In this document: in pieces, positions 8,672 to 17,453 of the stretch | Layout: each line of letters begins with the position of its first letter | Numbering within the stretch: position 1 is the first letter of the stretch | DNA from: Streptomyces peucetius | GTDB lineage: Bacteria; Actinomycetota; Actinomycetes; Streptomycetales; Streptomycetaceae | NCBI RefSeq assembly: GCF_025854275.1 | Contig: NZ_CP107567.1 | Span: 2,542,001 to 2,606,000 of the forward strand | Direction of reading: 5' to 3' | Length of the DNA stretch: 64,000 bases | Made by a program: the position numbers and the translations under genes | The notes under the pieces: generated by a model | What the model saw: the letters and a program-made list of their open reading frames with translations, nothing else | Told to the model about the DNA's origin: nothing | Databases searched by the model: none

Positions 8672-10747
8672 GTGTCGGTCAAAGTGAGCGTCGTCATCCC
8701 GGTTTACAACCCCGGGAAATACATCGACCCCTGCATCGACTCCTTGCTCGGCCAGACCCTTCCCGCACAGGACTTCGAGGTGCTGTTCGTCGACGACGGG
8801 TCCACCGACGACACGCCGGAGCGCCTCGACGCACTGGCCGCACGTCACCCACACTTCCGGGTGATCCACATCCCGAACTCCGGCTGGCCCGGCAAGCCAC
8901 GGAACATCGGGGTCGCCGAGGCGCGGGGCGAGTACGTCCAGTTCCTCGACCAGGACGACCACCTCGGCACGGACGCACTGCGCCGCCTCTACGCCATGGG
9001 GCACCGCAACGGCTCGGACATCGTCATCGGCAAGGTGGCCAGCAACTTCCGCGGCGTGCCCCACGGAGTCTTCCGTACGAACCGCGAGAAGTGCACGCTG
9101 CGCAACGCTCCGCTGTACGACAGCCTCACGCCGCACAAGATGTTCCGCACCGAGTTCCTGCGCGAGCACGGCATCGCCTATCCCGAGGGCAAGCGCCGGC
9201 TCGAGGACCAGCTGTACATGATGAAGGCGTACTTCCCCGCCGAGGTCGTCTCGATCCTCGGCACGTACACCTGCTACCACTACTCGAAGCGTGACGACGG
9301 GAAGAACGCGGGGTCGGCCAAGCTCGTCCCCGCGGGCTACTACGCGAACCTCCGCGAGGTTCTCGACGTCGTGGTCGCCAACACCGAGCCGGGCCCCTTC
9401 CGGGACCGGGTGCTGCGCCGCTTCTACCGCGTGGAGATGCTGGGACGCCTCAGTGAACCGGCGGTGCTGAAGTACGACGCCGACTACCTGCGCGAGATGG
9501 TGGACGCCGTGCGGCCCCTCGCCCTGGAGTTCATGGGCGACTCCGTGCACGACGGGATGGGTCCGCTGCTGCGCATGCGGTCGACCCTGCTCCGCGACGG
9601 CGACGGGGAAGGCCTCGTCCGCCTCGCGCGCCTCGCCTCCTCCATCAAGGGAGCCGTCCGGCTGGAGGACCTGGCGTGGGAGGCCGGGGGCGACCGGATC
9701 GAGGTCCGTCTCGCCGCGCGGTTCGTGCACGGCGAACAGCGAGTTCCGCTCAAGCTGCTGCGGCGCGACGGACGGCTGTACCTGCACCCGGACGTCACCG
9801 TCGGCTTCGTGCCCGCAGGTGCGCTCGTCGAGATCACCGACGACCTCGAAGGGTTCAGGGCCGAACTGGCGTTGCGCGACCGTGAGAAGGCGGTCGAGTG
9901 GTCCTGCCCGACGCGACTCGAGACGCGGGTCGAGGAGCTGGACGAGGAGGGCGAGACATGCGAGCTCGTGCTCCGTGGCACGGGCCGGCTGGTACCCGAG
10001 AGCGGAGGCAAGGGCTACAGCGGCCTCCCGCGTGGCTTCTGGGACGCCTGGGTCTCGGTCCGCGGCCTCGGCCTCGTGCGAAAGGTGCGGCTGGGCCACG
10101 ACCGGGCGGAGCACGTCGACGGCATGATGCTGCCCGCGCTGGTGTCCTCACCGCCCCGCCCGGTGATCCCCTACTTCACCAACCCGCACAGCAATCTCAC
10201 CCTCGATGTCGCTCGCCGCGGGAAGAAGGTCGGCCCGCACCTCGAAGGGCGTCCCGTACTGCGCATGCCGGGACGGAAACCCCAGCTGCGGCTGGATCTG
10301 GTCACCACCACCGCCACCGGTCCGGCCGCGGTGGAGCTCGTCCTGAGCAAGTTGTCCGAGGCCACTGATCCGGAGGAGGTCGCCGAGACGTCGGTGGTGC
10401 ACTCGTGCGCGAGCACCCTGCGCCCCGCGCAGAGCCGTGCGCATCTGGAGGTGCCGGCACGGATGGAGGGCGCTCCTGCGGGCACCTGGCAGCTCGGGGT
10501 GCGGCTCGACGGTGACAAGGCCCGCGCACTGCAGCTGTGCACTGCCGACGTGGACGACACCGGCCGTGTCCGACTGGACGACGAACTCCCCGTGCCGGAC
10601 CACCAGCTGATGCGCAAGCTCGCCTCGGCACGCCGCAGAGCAAGGCTGCGGCGTGCCGTACGCGCCGTCGTGGGCCCGGTCGTCCGGCGCCTGCCGCCCG
10701 CCGGGCGCAAGAAGCTGCGCCGGCTGGCGTCACGTGTCCTCGGCTGA
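8672..10747 (+). CDS. TarS-like GT2 glycosyltransferase with C-terminal beta domains
   Basis: A 691-aa enzyme probably adding a sugar to a teichoic-acid-like polymer. The N-terminal 320 residues form a GT-A fold: KVSVVIPVYNPGKYI, FVDDGSTDDTPERLD, SGWPGKPRNIGVAEARG, the metal-binding LDQDD and the catalytic-base type motif RRLEDQLYMMKAY. The block HGVFRTNREK...DSLTPHKMFRTEF strongly resembles S. aureus TarS. The rest holds about 350 residues of beta-rich domains with PYFTNPHSNLTLDV, shared with the minus-strand paralogue at 11401-13404, and a basic tail. The start is GTG 8672 directly before the conserved domain; its ribosome site is weak. It is the only plus-strand gene of the island. The donor sugar is unknown; dTDP-rhamnose made next door is one candidate. 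Confidence 0.85.
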   Translation: MSVKVSVVIPVYNPGKYIDPCIDSLLGQTLPAQDFEVLFVDDGSTDDTPERLDALAARHPHFRVIHIPNSGWPGKPRNIGVAEARGEYVQFLDQDDHLGTDALRRLYAMGHRNGSDIVIGKVASNFRGVPHGVFRTNREKCTLRNAPLYDSLTPHKMFRTEFLREHGIAYPEGKRRLEDQLYMMKAYFPAEVVSILGTYTCYHYSKRDDGKNAGSAKLVPAGYYANLREVLDVVVANTEPGPFRDRVLRRFYRVEMLGRLSEPAVLKYDADYLREMVDAVRPLALEFMGDSVHDGMGPLLRMRSTLLRDGDGEGLVRLARLASSIKGAVRLEDLAWEAGGDRIEVRLAARFVHGEQRVPLKLLRRDGRLYLHPDVTVGFVPAGALVEITDDLEGFRAELALRDREKAVEWSCPTRLETRVEELDEEGETCELVLRGTGRLVPESGGKGYSGLPRGFWDAWVSVRGLGLVRKVRLGHDRAEHVDGMMLPALVSSPPRPVIPYFTNPHSNLTLDVARRGKKVGPHLEGRPVLRMPGRKPQLRLDLVTTTATGPAAVELVLSKLSEATDPEEVAETSVVHSCASTLRPAQSRAHLEVPARMEGAPAGTWQLGVRLDGDKARALQLCTADVDDTGRVRLDDELPVPDHQLMRKLASARRRARLRRAVRAVVGPVVRRLPPAGRKKLRRLASRVLG

Positions 10748-10772
10748 GGCGCCCGCTTCGCCGGTCCGCTGA

Positions 10773-11369
10773 TCAGCGGGTGCGCAGCTGCTCGCGGAAG
10801 GAGACGCAGTCCGCATAGGAGGGCAGCAGGCCCTGCCGCTCGGCCTCCGCCAGTGACGGAGCCTGCTCGTCCTTCGGCGAGAGCAGCGGCTGGACGTCGG
10901 CCGGCCAGGCGATGCCGAGATCCGGATCGAGCGGGTGGATCCCGTGCTCGCGTTCGGGTGCGTAGCCCTCTGAGCACAGGTAGACGACGGTGGCATCGTC
11001 GGTGAGAGCCAGGAAAGCGTGGCCGAGGCCCTCGGACAGATAGACGGCGTGGTGCTTCTCGTCGTCCAGCCGGACGATCTCCCACTGCTTGTAGGTGGGG
11101 GAGCCGGTGCGGATGTCGACGATGACGTCCAGCACGGCGCCGCGTACGCACTTCACGTACTTGGCCTGGCTCGGCGGCACGTCGGCGAAGTGGATGCCGC
11201 GCAGGGTGCCGCGCCGGGAGACGGAGCAGTTGGCCTGGACGAGGCTGAGGTCCTGGCCGGTGGCCTCGCGGAAGTCGTTGCCCCGGAACCACTCGTGGAA
11301 GCTGCCCCGATCGTCGGGGAACACCTTCGGCTCGTGCACCCAGGCGCCTTCGATGGACAGAGGTCGCAT
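10773..11369 (-). CDS. rmlC: dTDP-4-dehydrorhamnose 3,5-epimerase-like protein (RmlC family)
   Basis: A 198-aa cupin epimerase. RmlC landmarks present are FPDDRGSFHEWF, the catalytic-His block GTLRGIHF, KYVKCVRGAVLDVIVDIRTG, GLGHAFLAL, and YAPEREHGIHPLDPDLGIAW with the catalytic Tyr. It would convert dTDP-4-keto-6-deoxyglucose to the 4-keto-rhamnose form, completing the Rml pathway with rmlA, rmlB and rmlD at 14.4-17.4 kb. Start ATG 11367-11369, with GGAAAG eight bases upstream. It sits downstream of the TarS-like gene on the same strand, away from the other rml genes. Some RmlC relatives epimerise only one carbon in deoxysugar pathways, so the exact product is not certain. Confidence 0.85.
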   Translation of the reverse strand: MRPLSIEGAWVHEPKVFPDDRGSFHEWFRGNDFREATGQDLSLVQANCSVSRRGTLRGIHFADVPPSQAKYVKCVRGAVLDVIVDIRTGSPTYKQWEIVRLDDEKHHAVYLSEGLGHAFLALTDDATVVYLCSEGYAPEREHGIHPLDPDLGIAWPADVQPLLSPKDEQAPSLAEAERQGLLPSYADCVSFREQLRTR

Positions 11370-11400
11370 GTTTGTCGCTTTCCGTTCTTGCTCGCGTTGG

Positions 11401-13404
11401 TTACTTCGACAGGGCGCGGCGGACGCGCCCGGCCACGCGGCGCAGCAGGGACCGGTTGGAGGCCTTCGCCGCCGCGGCCTTCGCTGCCGCGGCCTTGGCC
11501 GCCTTGATCTCGGCGGCGGCCTCGGCCGCGTGCCGGACCCGGGGAGCCCCGTCGGAGTCGACGCCGAGCACAAGAGGAAGAGCGGTCCAGCGGGGCACAC
11601 CCCGCTTGGCGGACGGCAGACCGAGTTCGATGCGCTGCTGGGCGCCAGCGGTCAGCTCGGGCGGCAGGAGTGCGGAGAGGACGGTTCCGTCCGGGCCGGC
11701 CGACAGGGTCGCCGCGGTCTCGAAGGCAGCGGCGCCGCCCGATGCCTTGTAGCGGAGCGACGCCTGCTCCTCGCCGGTCACCGCCAGCCGCAGCGGCAGT
11801 TCGATCCGGCCGTCGGACAGCACGGCGTCCTTGGCGGTGATCGGGGCGACGTCCCGGTCGAACTTGCTCGTGGCGTGGTCGACGTCGAGAGAGAGGTTGC
11901 TGTGGGGCTCGGTCCAGTACGGCAGGACCAGGCGCCGCGGCGAACCGCTGAGGGCGCCCTCGCGCCCGTCCTCCACGTCGTCCGCGCGCAGCGCCCCGAG
12001 GCGCGTCTCCTTCGTCCAACCGCAGGAGGTGATCCGTATGAGCACGTCCCAGATCCCGGCCCCGAGCGGGGCGCCGTTGGCGGCGCCCTCGATGTCGACC
12101 GACGACTTCGCCATCAGCACCGAGCGGAAGGTGCCGTCCGTGTCCGGCAGCCGCTCACGGGTGAACTCGACGGGCTGGAAGAACTCGGCCGCGGTGGCGC
12201 GCTCGCGCACCACGAGGTCGACCTTCGCCCGGTCGAGGGTGGCCAGGGGCTCGACGCCCGTCTCCTTGACCGTCGCCAGGGTGCTGTCCGACAGCGGCAG
12301 GTTCAGCATGTCCTTGCCGTTCACCGTACGGAAGGTCATCGGCCGGCCGTCGACCTCGTACTCGGCGGTGAAGGCGACCTGGAGCTCTCCGTCCTCCCAG
12401 GCCAGGCTCTCCAGCAGACCGGTCGGCTTGATCCCCGCCTCCCAGCGGGCGAGCTCCTCGACCTCGGCGAGGCGGTCGGCGGCGATGAGCGCGGCGACCA
12501 GCTGCTGAATCGGCTGCATTCCCGCCGCGACACCCGGGCCGAAGCGCTCCGTGACCACCGAGTGGATCTCGGCGAACAGCTCCTTGCGGTAGTCCTCCGG
12601 CAGGGCCAGCAGACGCTTGCCGCGCAGCCGCTCCACCATTTCGTTGCGCAGCCACCGGCGGAACAGCTTGTCGCGCAGCGGACCGGGCTCGGTGTGGCGC
12701 TCGACGACGTCGAGGGCCTCGCGGAGGTTCTTGAAGTAGCCGACCGGGTCGAAGCGCTGGAAGCCGGCGTTGGACGCGTCCTCACGCTTGACGTGGTAGT
12801 AGCACAGGTAGTCGCTGAGGACGGCGACGTTGGACGCCCGCAGGTACGCCTCGGCGACGAAGACGTGGTCCTCGAGACGGCGGCGGCCCTCCATGAAGCG
12901 AAGCTTGCTGCTGTCGAGGAAGTCCTTGCGGACCATCTTGTGCGGGGTCAGGCTGTCGATCAGCGGGGCGTTCTCGACGGAGGCCCGCGGCCGGTTCACA
13001 CGGAACAGCTCCAGCGGCACGGGGCGGCCCTTGCCGGCCATCTTGCCGATCACGACGTCGGCCTTGTTGACGACGCCGTACTCGTACATGCGCTCCAGGG
13101 CTTCGTCCCCGAGCCAGTCGTCGTTGTCGACGAACATCACGTACTCGCCGCGTGCGGCCTCGATGCCGACATTGCGAGGCTTGCCGGACCAGCCGGATCC
13201 CTCCTGGTGGATCACGTGCATGTGCGGGTGCTCGGCCGCGAGCCGGTCGAGCCGCTCAGGGGTTCCGTCGGTCGAGCCGTCGTTGACGAAGATGGCTTCG
13301 TACTCGTCGTCCGGCAGGCTCTGCCGCAGCAGCGATGCTATGCAGTCCTCTATGTACTCGCCGGGGTTGTAGACGGGAATGACCACACTGACCTTGACCG
13401 ACAT
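11401..13404 (-). CDS. TarS-like GT2 glycosyltransferase, paralogue of the 8672-10747 gene
   Basis: A 667-aa product with the same plan as its plus-strand paralogue: GT-A domain (SVKVSVVIPVYNPGEYI, FVNDGSTDGTPERLD, SGWSGKPRNVGIEAARG, VDNDD, RRLEDHVFVAEAY) followed by beta-rich domains (PYWTEPHSNLSLDVD) and a C-terminal Ala/Lys-rich helix ending RRALSK. In S. aureus TarS this layout gives a poly(ribitol phosphate) GlcNAc transferase that trimerises through its C-terminal domains. ATG 13402-13404 has GGGAG seven bases upstream. It is 31 bases upstream of the rmlC-like gene. Donor sugar unknown; rhamnose or an amino sugar are both possible. Confidence 0.87.
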   Translation of the reverse strand: MSVKVSVVIPVYNPGEYIEDCIASLLRQSLPDDEYEAIFVNDGSTDGTPERLDRLAAEHPHMHVIHQEGSGWSGKPRNVGIEAARGEYVMFVDNDDWLGDEALERMYEYGVVNKADVVIGKMAGKGRPVPLELFRVNRPRASVENAPLIDSLTPHKMVRKDFLDSSKLRFMEGRRRLEDHVFVAEAYLRASNVAVLSDYLCYYHVKREDASNAGFQRFDPVGYFKNLREALDVVERHTEPGPLRDKLFRRWLRNEMVERLRGKRLLALPEDYRKELFAEIHSVVTERFGPGVAAGMQPIQQLVAALIAADRLAEVEELARWEAGIKPTGLLESLAWEDGELQVAFTAEYEVDGRPMTFRTVNGKDMLNLPLSDSTLATVKETGVEPLATLDRAKVDLVVRERATAAEFFQPVEFTRERLPDTDGTFRSVLMAKSSVDIEGAANGAPLGAGIWDVLIRITSCGWTKETRLGALRADDVEDGREGALSGSPRRLVLPYWTEPHSNLSLDVDHATSKFDRDVAPITAKDAVLSDGRIELPLRLAVTGEEQASLRYKASGGAAAFETAATLSAGPDGTVLSALLPPELTAGAQQRIELGLPSAKRGVPRWTALPLVLGVDSDGAPRVRHAAEAAAEIKAAKAAAAKAAAAKASNRSLLRRVAGRVRRALSK

Positions 13405-13505
13405 GCAGAAGCTCCCAATGACCTCACAAAGCTCCGGCATCCTGCTTTGCGGGAGCATGAATGGGACAGACTACCTGCCCCGCGAAGACCCGTTCTCTAT
13501 GGGCG

Positions 13506-13536
13506 CAGGCAGCCGCCGGACCGCGGCGGCTGCCTG
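13506..13536 (-). terminator. hairpin terminator after the methyltransferase gene
   Basis: Perfect 12-bp GC-rich stem (13506-13517 with 13525-13536) and a 7-base loop, 18 bases past the stop of the 13554-14348 gene. There is no T-run. Confidence 0.55.
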
Positions 13537-13553
13537 GAGAGCGGCTAGATCGG

Positions 13554-14348
13554 CTAAGAGGCCGAGCCGGGGATCCGGGCGCGCAGCCCGGACAAGGCGG
13601 ACCTGGGCCGGCGGAGATTCCGGGCACGCACCAGGTCGGACCAGAAGGACGCCTCGAGGAACGCCTCGGGCTGCACCGCCTTCTTGCGGACCAGGACCTC
13701 CTCGGGGACGTCCTGGGGGTCGGGGACGACGTACTCCTTGATGATGTCGTCGTACGACCGCTTGAGCACGGTGTTCTCCGGGTCCGCGCCGAAGATCACG
13801 ACGACACCGGTGGGCTGGGTGTCCACCTCGACCACCACGAGGTCGGGGCGGTACCGGCGCAGCACCGTCGCGACCTTGTAGACGTCACCGGTCCAGGCAC
13901 CGGTGTGCCGGTCACGGGCTGCCTCGTCGACGTTGCGAGGCAGCATGTCGTCGAGAACGATCACGCTCGACCAGCGGGAATACTCCTCGACGTTCATGAA
14001 ATCGCGCAGCGCGAACTCGAAAAGATGCATGCCGTCGATGAACGCCAGCTCGAGCTTGGGATCGGCGCCCATCAGGTTGAACGGATCCTTGCGGGCGAGC
14101 GCGCGGAACGGATTGCGGCCGTTGCGCAGGTGCAGCAGGGGATCCCGGCGCGCGAAGAAGTCGTCACTCGTGGCCCTGACGAGGTGAACGTCACAGCTGA
14201 GTTCCGTGACGACCCGGAATGCCGGGTCGACCGCGACGGAGGGAACTCGGGAGAGGGTCAGGCTGCGTCCGTCGTTGACCCCGATCTCCAGGTAGTTCCG
14301 GGGCTTGTAGACGCGGTGCAGCTGACGCAGAAAACCGTGGCGGTCCAC
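13554..14348 (-). CDS. class I SAM-dependent methyltransferase
   Basis: A 264-aa product. The SAM-binding motif YLEIGVNDGRSL is at residues 19-30, followed by VAVDPAFRV (motif II) and LELAFIDGMHLFEFALRDF (motif IV region), then VIVLDDMLPRN. This is the pattern of small sugar- or polymer-modifying class I methyltransferases. The start is GTG 14346-14348. It lies inside the wall-polymer island, 33 bases beyond the end of rmlD, with a strong palindrome in between. Likely target is a sugar residue of the polymer (for example O-methylation), inferred from context only. Confidence 0.75.
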   Translation of the reverse strand: MDRHGFLRQLHRVYKPRNYLEIGVNDGRSLTLSRVPSVAVDPAFRVVTELSCDVHLVRATSDDFFARRDPLLHLRNGRNPFRALARKDPFNLMGADPKLELAFIDGMHLFEFALRDFMNVEEYSRWSSVIVLDDMLPRNVDEAARDRHTGAWTGDVYKVATVLRRYRPDLVVVEVDTQPTGVVVIFGADPENTVLKRSYDDIIKEYVVPDPQDVPEEVLVRKKAVQPEAFLEASFWSDLVRARNLRRPRSALSGLRARIPGSAS

Positions 14349-14360
14349 TTCGGGGTTGCC

Positions 14361-14397
14361 CTTCGCTGGGAATCAACTTGATTGATTCCCAGCGAAG
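14361..14397 (-). terminator. perfect 16-bp inverted repeat between rmlD and the methyltransferase
   Basis: CTTCGCTGGGAATCAA pairs perfectly with its complement at 14382-14397 around a 5-base loop. It starts 34 bases after the rmlD stop and ends just before the methyltransferase GTG, so it may end or attenuate rml transcription. It has no T-tract. It is less GC-rich than the other hairpins here, and a protein-binding operator is also possible. Confidence 0.6.
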
Positions 14398-14430
14398 TTA
14401 GCCGGTACGTGGCCTGCCGGTAAACATCTA

Positions 14431-15336
14431 CTAGCGGGTAATGTCGGGCGTGTCGCCCCCGCGCTCCGCCGCGACCAGTGAGGGGAACGCCTCTGCGAGC
14501 GCCTCGCGCCAGTCGCGGATGGGTTCGATGCCCGTGTCCCGCCATCCCTCGTGGCCCAGCACGCTGTACGAGGGCCGGGGTGCGGGCCGGACGAAGGCCG
14601 CGCTGGTCGTCGGGCGCACCCGCTCGGGGTCCGCGCCCAGCAGCCGGAAGATCTCCCGGGTGAACCCGAACCAGGTCGTCTCACCACTGCTGGTGCCGTG
14701 GTGGACGCCCGCCTTGACGGTGCCCGCCAGCGCGCCCCGGCCGAGCCGGACCAGCCGGTCGGCGAGATCGGCGGTCCAGGTGGGCTGGCCCCGCTGGTCG
14801 TCAACGACGTCGAGGGTGTCCTTGACGGCTTCCAGCTTGATCATGGTGCGGACGAAGTTGCCACCGCCCGCGCCGTACAGCCACGCCGTGCGGACCACGT
14901 GGCCCGTGTCCGGGAGCACGTCCAGCACGGCCTGCTCGCCCGCCAGCTTGGTGCGCCCGTAGGCGCTGCGCGGGCCGGTGGGGGCCTCCTCGGCGTAGGG
15001 CTCGGTCCCGTCGCCGGCGAAGACGTAGTCCGTGGAGACGTGGAGCAGTACCGCCCCTGCCTCCTTGCAGGCCTCGGCGAGCACCCGGGGGCCGGTGCCG
15101 TTGACCGCGAGGGCCGCTTCCTCCTGGCTCTCCGCGCCGTCGACATCCGTCCAAGCGGCGCAGTTGACGACGGCGACCGGCCGGTGCGCGGCCATGGCCG
15201 CGCGGACCGACTCCGGGTCGGTGATGTCCAGGTCGGCCCGGCCGGCGCCGACGGCCTCGATGCCGTCGGCCGCCAGCCGCTCCAGGACGTCAGGGGCCAG
15301 CATGCCGCCGGCACCGGTCACGAGCCATACGCTCAC
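14431..15336 (-). CDS. rmlD: dTDP-4-dehydrorhamnose reductase RmlD
   Basis: Last step to dTDP-L-rhamnose. The 301-aa SDR has the NAD(P) motif TGAGGMLAPDV at the N-terminus, VVNCAAWTDVDGAE, STDYVFAGD and the YGRTK catalytic Tyr/Lys pair, all typical of RmlD. GTG 15334-15336 overlaps the rmlB stop by four bases (GTGA), showing translational coupling; an upstream in-frame start at 15390 would lie within rmlB and lacks similarity. Third gene of the rmlA-rmlB-rmlD run. Confidence 0.94.
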   Translation of the reverse strand: MSVWLVTGAGGMLAPDVLERLAADGIEAVGAGRADLDITDPESVRAAMAAHRPVAVVNCAAWTDVDGAESQEEAALAVNGTGPRVLAEACKEAGAVLLHVSTDYVFAGDGTEPYAEEAPTGPRSAYGRTKLAGEQAVLDVLPDTGHVVRTAWLYGAGGGNFVRTMIKLEAVKDTLDVVDDQRGQPTWTADLADRLVRLGRGALAGTVKAGVHHGTSSGETTWFGFTREIFRLLGADPERVRPTTSAAFVRPAPRPSYSVLGHEGWRDTGIEPIRDWREALAEAFPSLVAAERGGDTPDITR

Positions 15337-16319
15337 AGCGCCGCACGCTCCTTCAGGGGCTCCCACCAGGCGCGGTTGTCGCGGTACCACTGGACCGTCT
15401 CCGCGAGGCCCTTGGCGAAGTCCTTGCGGGGCTCGTAGCCGAGCTCCTCACGGATCTTGGCGCAGTCGACCGAGTAACGGCGGTCGTGGCCCTTGCGGTC
15501 GGTGACGTACTCGACGCTGGTGTCCCAGTCGGCCCCGCACGCCTCGAGCAGCAGCCCGGTGAGCTCCTTGTTGGAGAGCTCGGTGCCGCCGCCGATGTTG
15601 TAGACCTCGCCCGCGCGGCCCTTGGTGCGGACCAGCTCGATGCCCTGGACGTGGTCGTCGATGTGCAGCCAGTCGCGCACGTTGCCGCCGTCGCCGTACA
15701 GCGGGACCTTCTTGCCGTCCAGCAGGTTCGTGATGAACAGCGGGATGACCTTCTCGGGGAAGTGGTGGTGCCCGTAGTTGTTGGAGCACCGGGTCACCCG
15801 CACGTCCAGCCCGTGGGTGCGGTGGTACGACAGGGCGATCAGGTCGCTGGACGCCTTGGCGGAGGAGTACGGGGAGTTGGGCTCCAGCGGGTGCGTCTCA
15901 GGCCAGGAACCCTCGTCGATCGAGCCGTAGACCTCGTCGGTGGAGATGTGCACGAAGGTCTTGACGCCCGCGCGGTGCGCGGCGTCGATCAGCGTGTGGG
16001 TGCCCACCACGTTGGTACGGACGAACTCGGCGCCGCCGTCGATGGACCGGTCCACGTGCGACTCGGCCGCGAAGTGCACCACCTGGTCGTGCTCGGCCAT
16101 GAGCTTGCCGACGAGCTCGGGGTCGCAGATGTCGCCCTGCACGAAGGAGAAGCCGGGGTGGTCGCGGACCTCGTCGAGGTTGGCCGGGTTGCCCGCGTAC
16201 GTCAGCTTGTCCAGCACGGTGACGGCGATGTCACCGGGGCCCTCGGGGCCGAGGACGGTACGGACGTAGTGGGAGCCGATGAAGCCGGCGCCGCCGGTCA
16301 CCAGGATCTTCGTGGTCAT
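15333..16319 (-). CDS. rmlB: dTDP-glucose 4,6-dehydratase RmlB
   Basis: Second step of deoxysugar synthesis: dTDP-glucose to dTDP-4-keto-6-deoxyglucose. 328 aa, extended SDR with GGAGFIGSHYVR at the N-terminus, HFAAESHVDRSI, the STDEVYG signature and the YSSAKASSD catalytic Tyr/Lys. ATG 16317-16319 overlaps the rmlA stop by four bases (ATGA). It is part of a tightly coupled rmlA-rmlB-rmlD operon. Confidence 0.97.
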   Translation of the reverse strand: MTTKILVTGGAGFIGSHYVRTVLGPEGPGDIAVTVLDKLTYAGNPANLDEVRDHPGFSFVQGDICDPELVGKLMAEHDQVVHFAAESHVDRSIDGGAEFVRTNVVGTHTLIDAAHRAGVKTFVHISTDEVYGSIDEGSWPETHPLEPNSPYSSAKASSDLIALSYHRTHGLDVRVTRCSNNYGHHHFPEKVIPLFITNLLDGKKVPLYGDGGNVRDWLHIDDHVQGIELVRTKGRAGEVYNIGGGTELSNKELTGLLLEACGADWDTSVEYVTDRKGHDRRYSVDCAKIREELGYEPRKDFAKGLAETVQWYRDNRAWWEPLKERAAL

Positions 16320-17383
16320 GAGGAGATCTGCACCTTGCTGTGGTCACCGAGCACGAGCCGGTGGGCGGACGGGTTACGGGGAGCGGGCGTGACTTGGACG
16401 TCACGGCCGATGAGGGACGCCTCCACACGGCGCACGCCGGTGATCGAGGCGCCGCGCAGCACGATCGAGTACTCGATCTCGCTGTCCTCGATCCGGCAGC
16501 CCTCGGAGACCGAGGTGAACGGGCCGACGTAGGCGTCGCTGATCACGGTGCCGGCACCGATGATCGCAGGGCCGACGATCCGGCTGCCGCTGACCTTGGC
16601 ACCCGCCTCGATCCGCACCCGGCCGATGATCTCGCTGCTCTCGTCGACCGTACCCTCGGCGACGGGCTCGACGCCCTCCAGCACCGAGCGGTTGACCTCC
16701 AGCATGTCGGTGACGTTGCCGGTGTCCTTCCAGTAGCCCGCGATCGTCGTGGAGCGGACGTCGCGCTGCTGATCGATGAGCCACTGGATGGCGTGCGTGA
16801 TCTCCAGCTCACCGCGCCAGGACGGCTCGATGGAGCGCACCGCTTCGTGAATGGCTGGCGTGAACAGGTAGACGCCGACCAGGGCGAGGTCGCTCTTGGG
16901 CTGCTTCGGCTTCTCCTCGAGCCCTACGACGCGCCCGGTGCCGTCCAGCTCGGCGACACCGAAAGAGGTCGGGTTGGGGACCTTGGTGAGAAGGATCTGG
17001 GCGTCCGGGCGCTCGGCGCGGAACTCGTCGACCAGACCGCTGATGCCGCCGACGATGAAGTTGTCGCCGAGGTACATCACGAAGTCGTCGTCGCCGAGGA
17101 AGTCCTGGGCGATCAGCACGGCGTGCGCGAGACCGAGCGGCTGGTCCTGCGGGATGTACGTGACCTTGATCCCGAACTGGGAACCGTCGCCGACGGCTTC
17201 GCGGATCTCTTCGGCGGTGTCGCCCACGATCACGCCGACCTCGGTGATCCCGGCCTCGGCGATCGCCTCCAGGCCGTAGAACAGCACCGGCTTGTTTGCG
17301 ACGGGCACCAGCTGCTTGGCCGAGGTGTGCGTGATGGGGCGCAGACGTGTGCCCGCTCCACCGGAGAGTACGAGTGCCTTCAC
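16316..17383 (-). CDS. rmlA: glucose-1-phosphate thymidylyltransferase RmlA, long form
   Basis: Makes dTDP-glucose from dTTP and glucose-1-phosphate. The N-terminus MKALVLSGGAGTRLRP is the nucleotidyltransferase signature. At 355 aa it is the long form, with a C-terminal left-handed beta-helix-like part (GRVRIEAGAKVSGSRIVGPA), as in StrD-type enzymes of antibiotic deoxysugar pathways; classic short RmlA is about 290 aa. GTG 17381-17383 has GAGGA eight bases upstream. First gene of the rml operon, 70 bases downstream of the third glycosyltransferase. Confidence 0.95.
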   Translation of the reverse strand: MKALVLSGGAGTRLRPITHTSAKQLVPVANKPVLFYGLEAIAEAGITEVGVIVGDTAEEIREAVGDGSQFGIKVTYIPQDQPLGLAHAVLIAQDFLGDDDFVMYLGDNFIVGGISGLVDEFRAERPDAQILLTKVPNPTSFGVAELDGTGRVVGLEEKPKQPKSDLALVGVYLFTPAIHEAVRSIEPSWRGELEITHAIQWLIDQQRDVRSTTIAGYWKDTGNVTDMLEVNRSVLEGVEPVAEGTVDESSEIIGRVRIEAGAKVSGSRIVGPAIIGAGTVISDAYVGPFTSVSEGCRIEDSEIEYSIVLRGASITGVRRVEASLIGRDVQVTPAPRNPSAHRLVLGDHSKVQISS

Positions 17384-17453
17384 GATTTCTGTCCTCGATT
17401 GGGGGTTTGTTTCCCGAGCGGCTATCGCTCCGGCCGCTCGATTTTACCCAATG

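Noticed and set aside
10773-17383. The rml genes as part of an antibiotic deoxysugar cluster
   Set aside because: No polyketide, peptide or aminotransferase genes are nearby; the neighbours are teichoic-acid-type enzymes.
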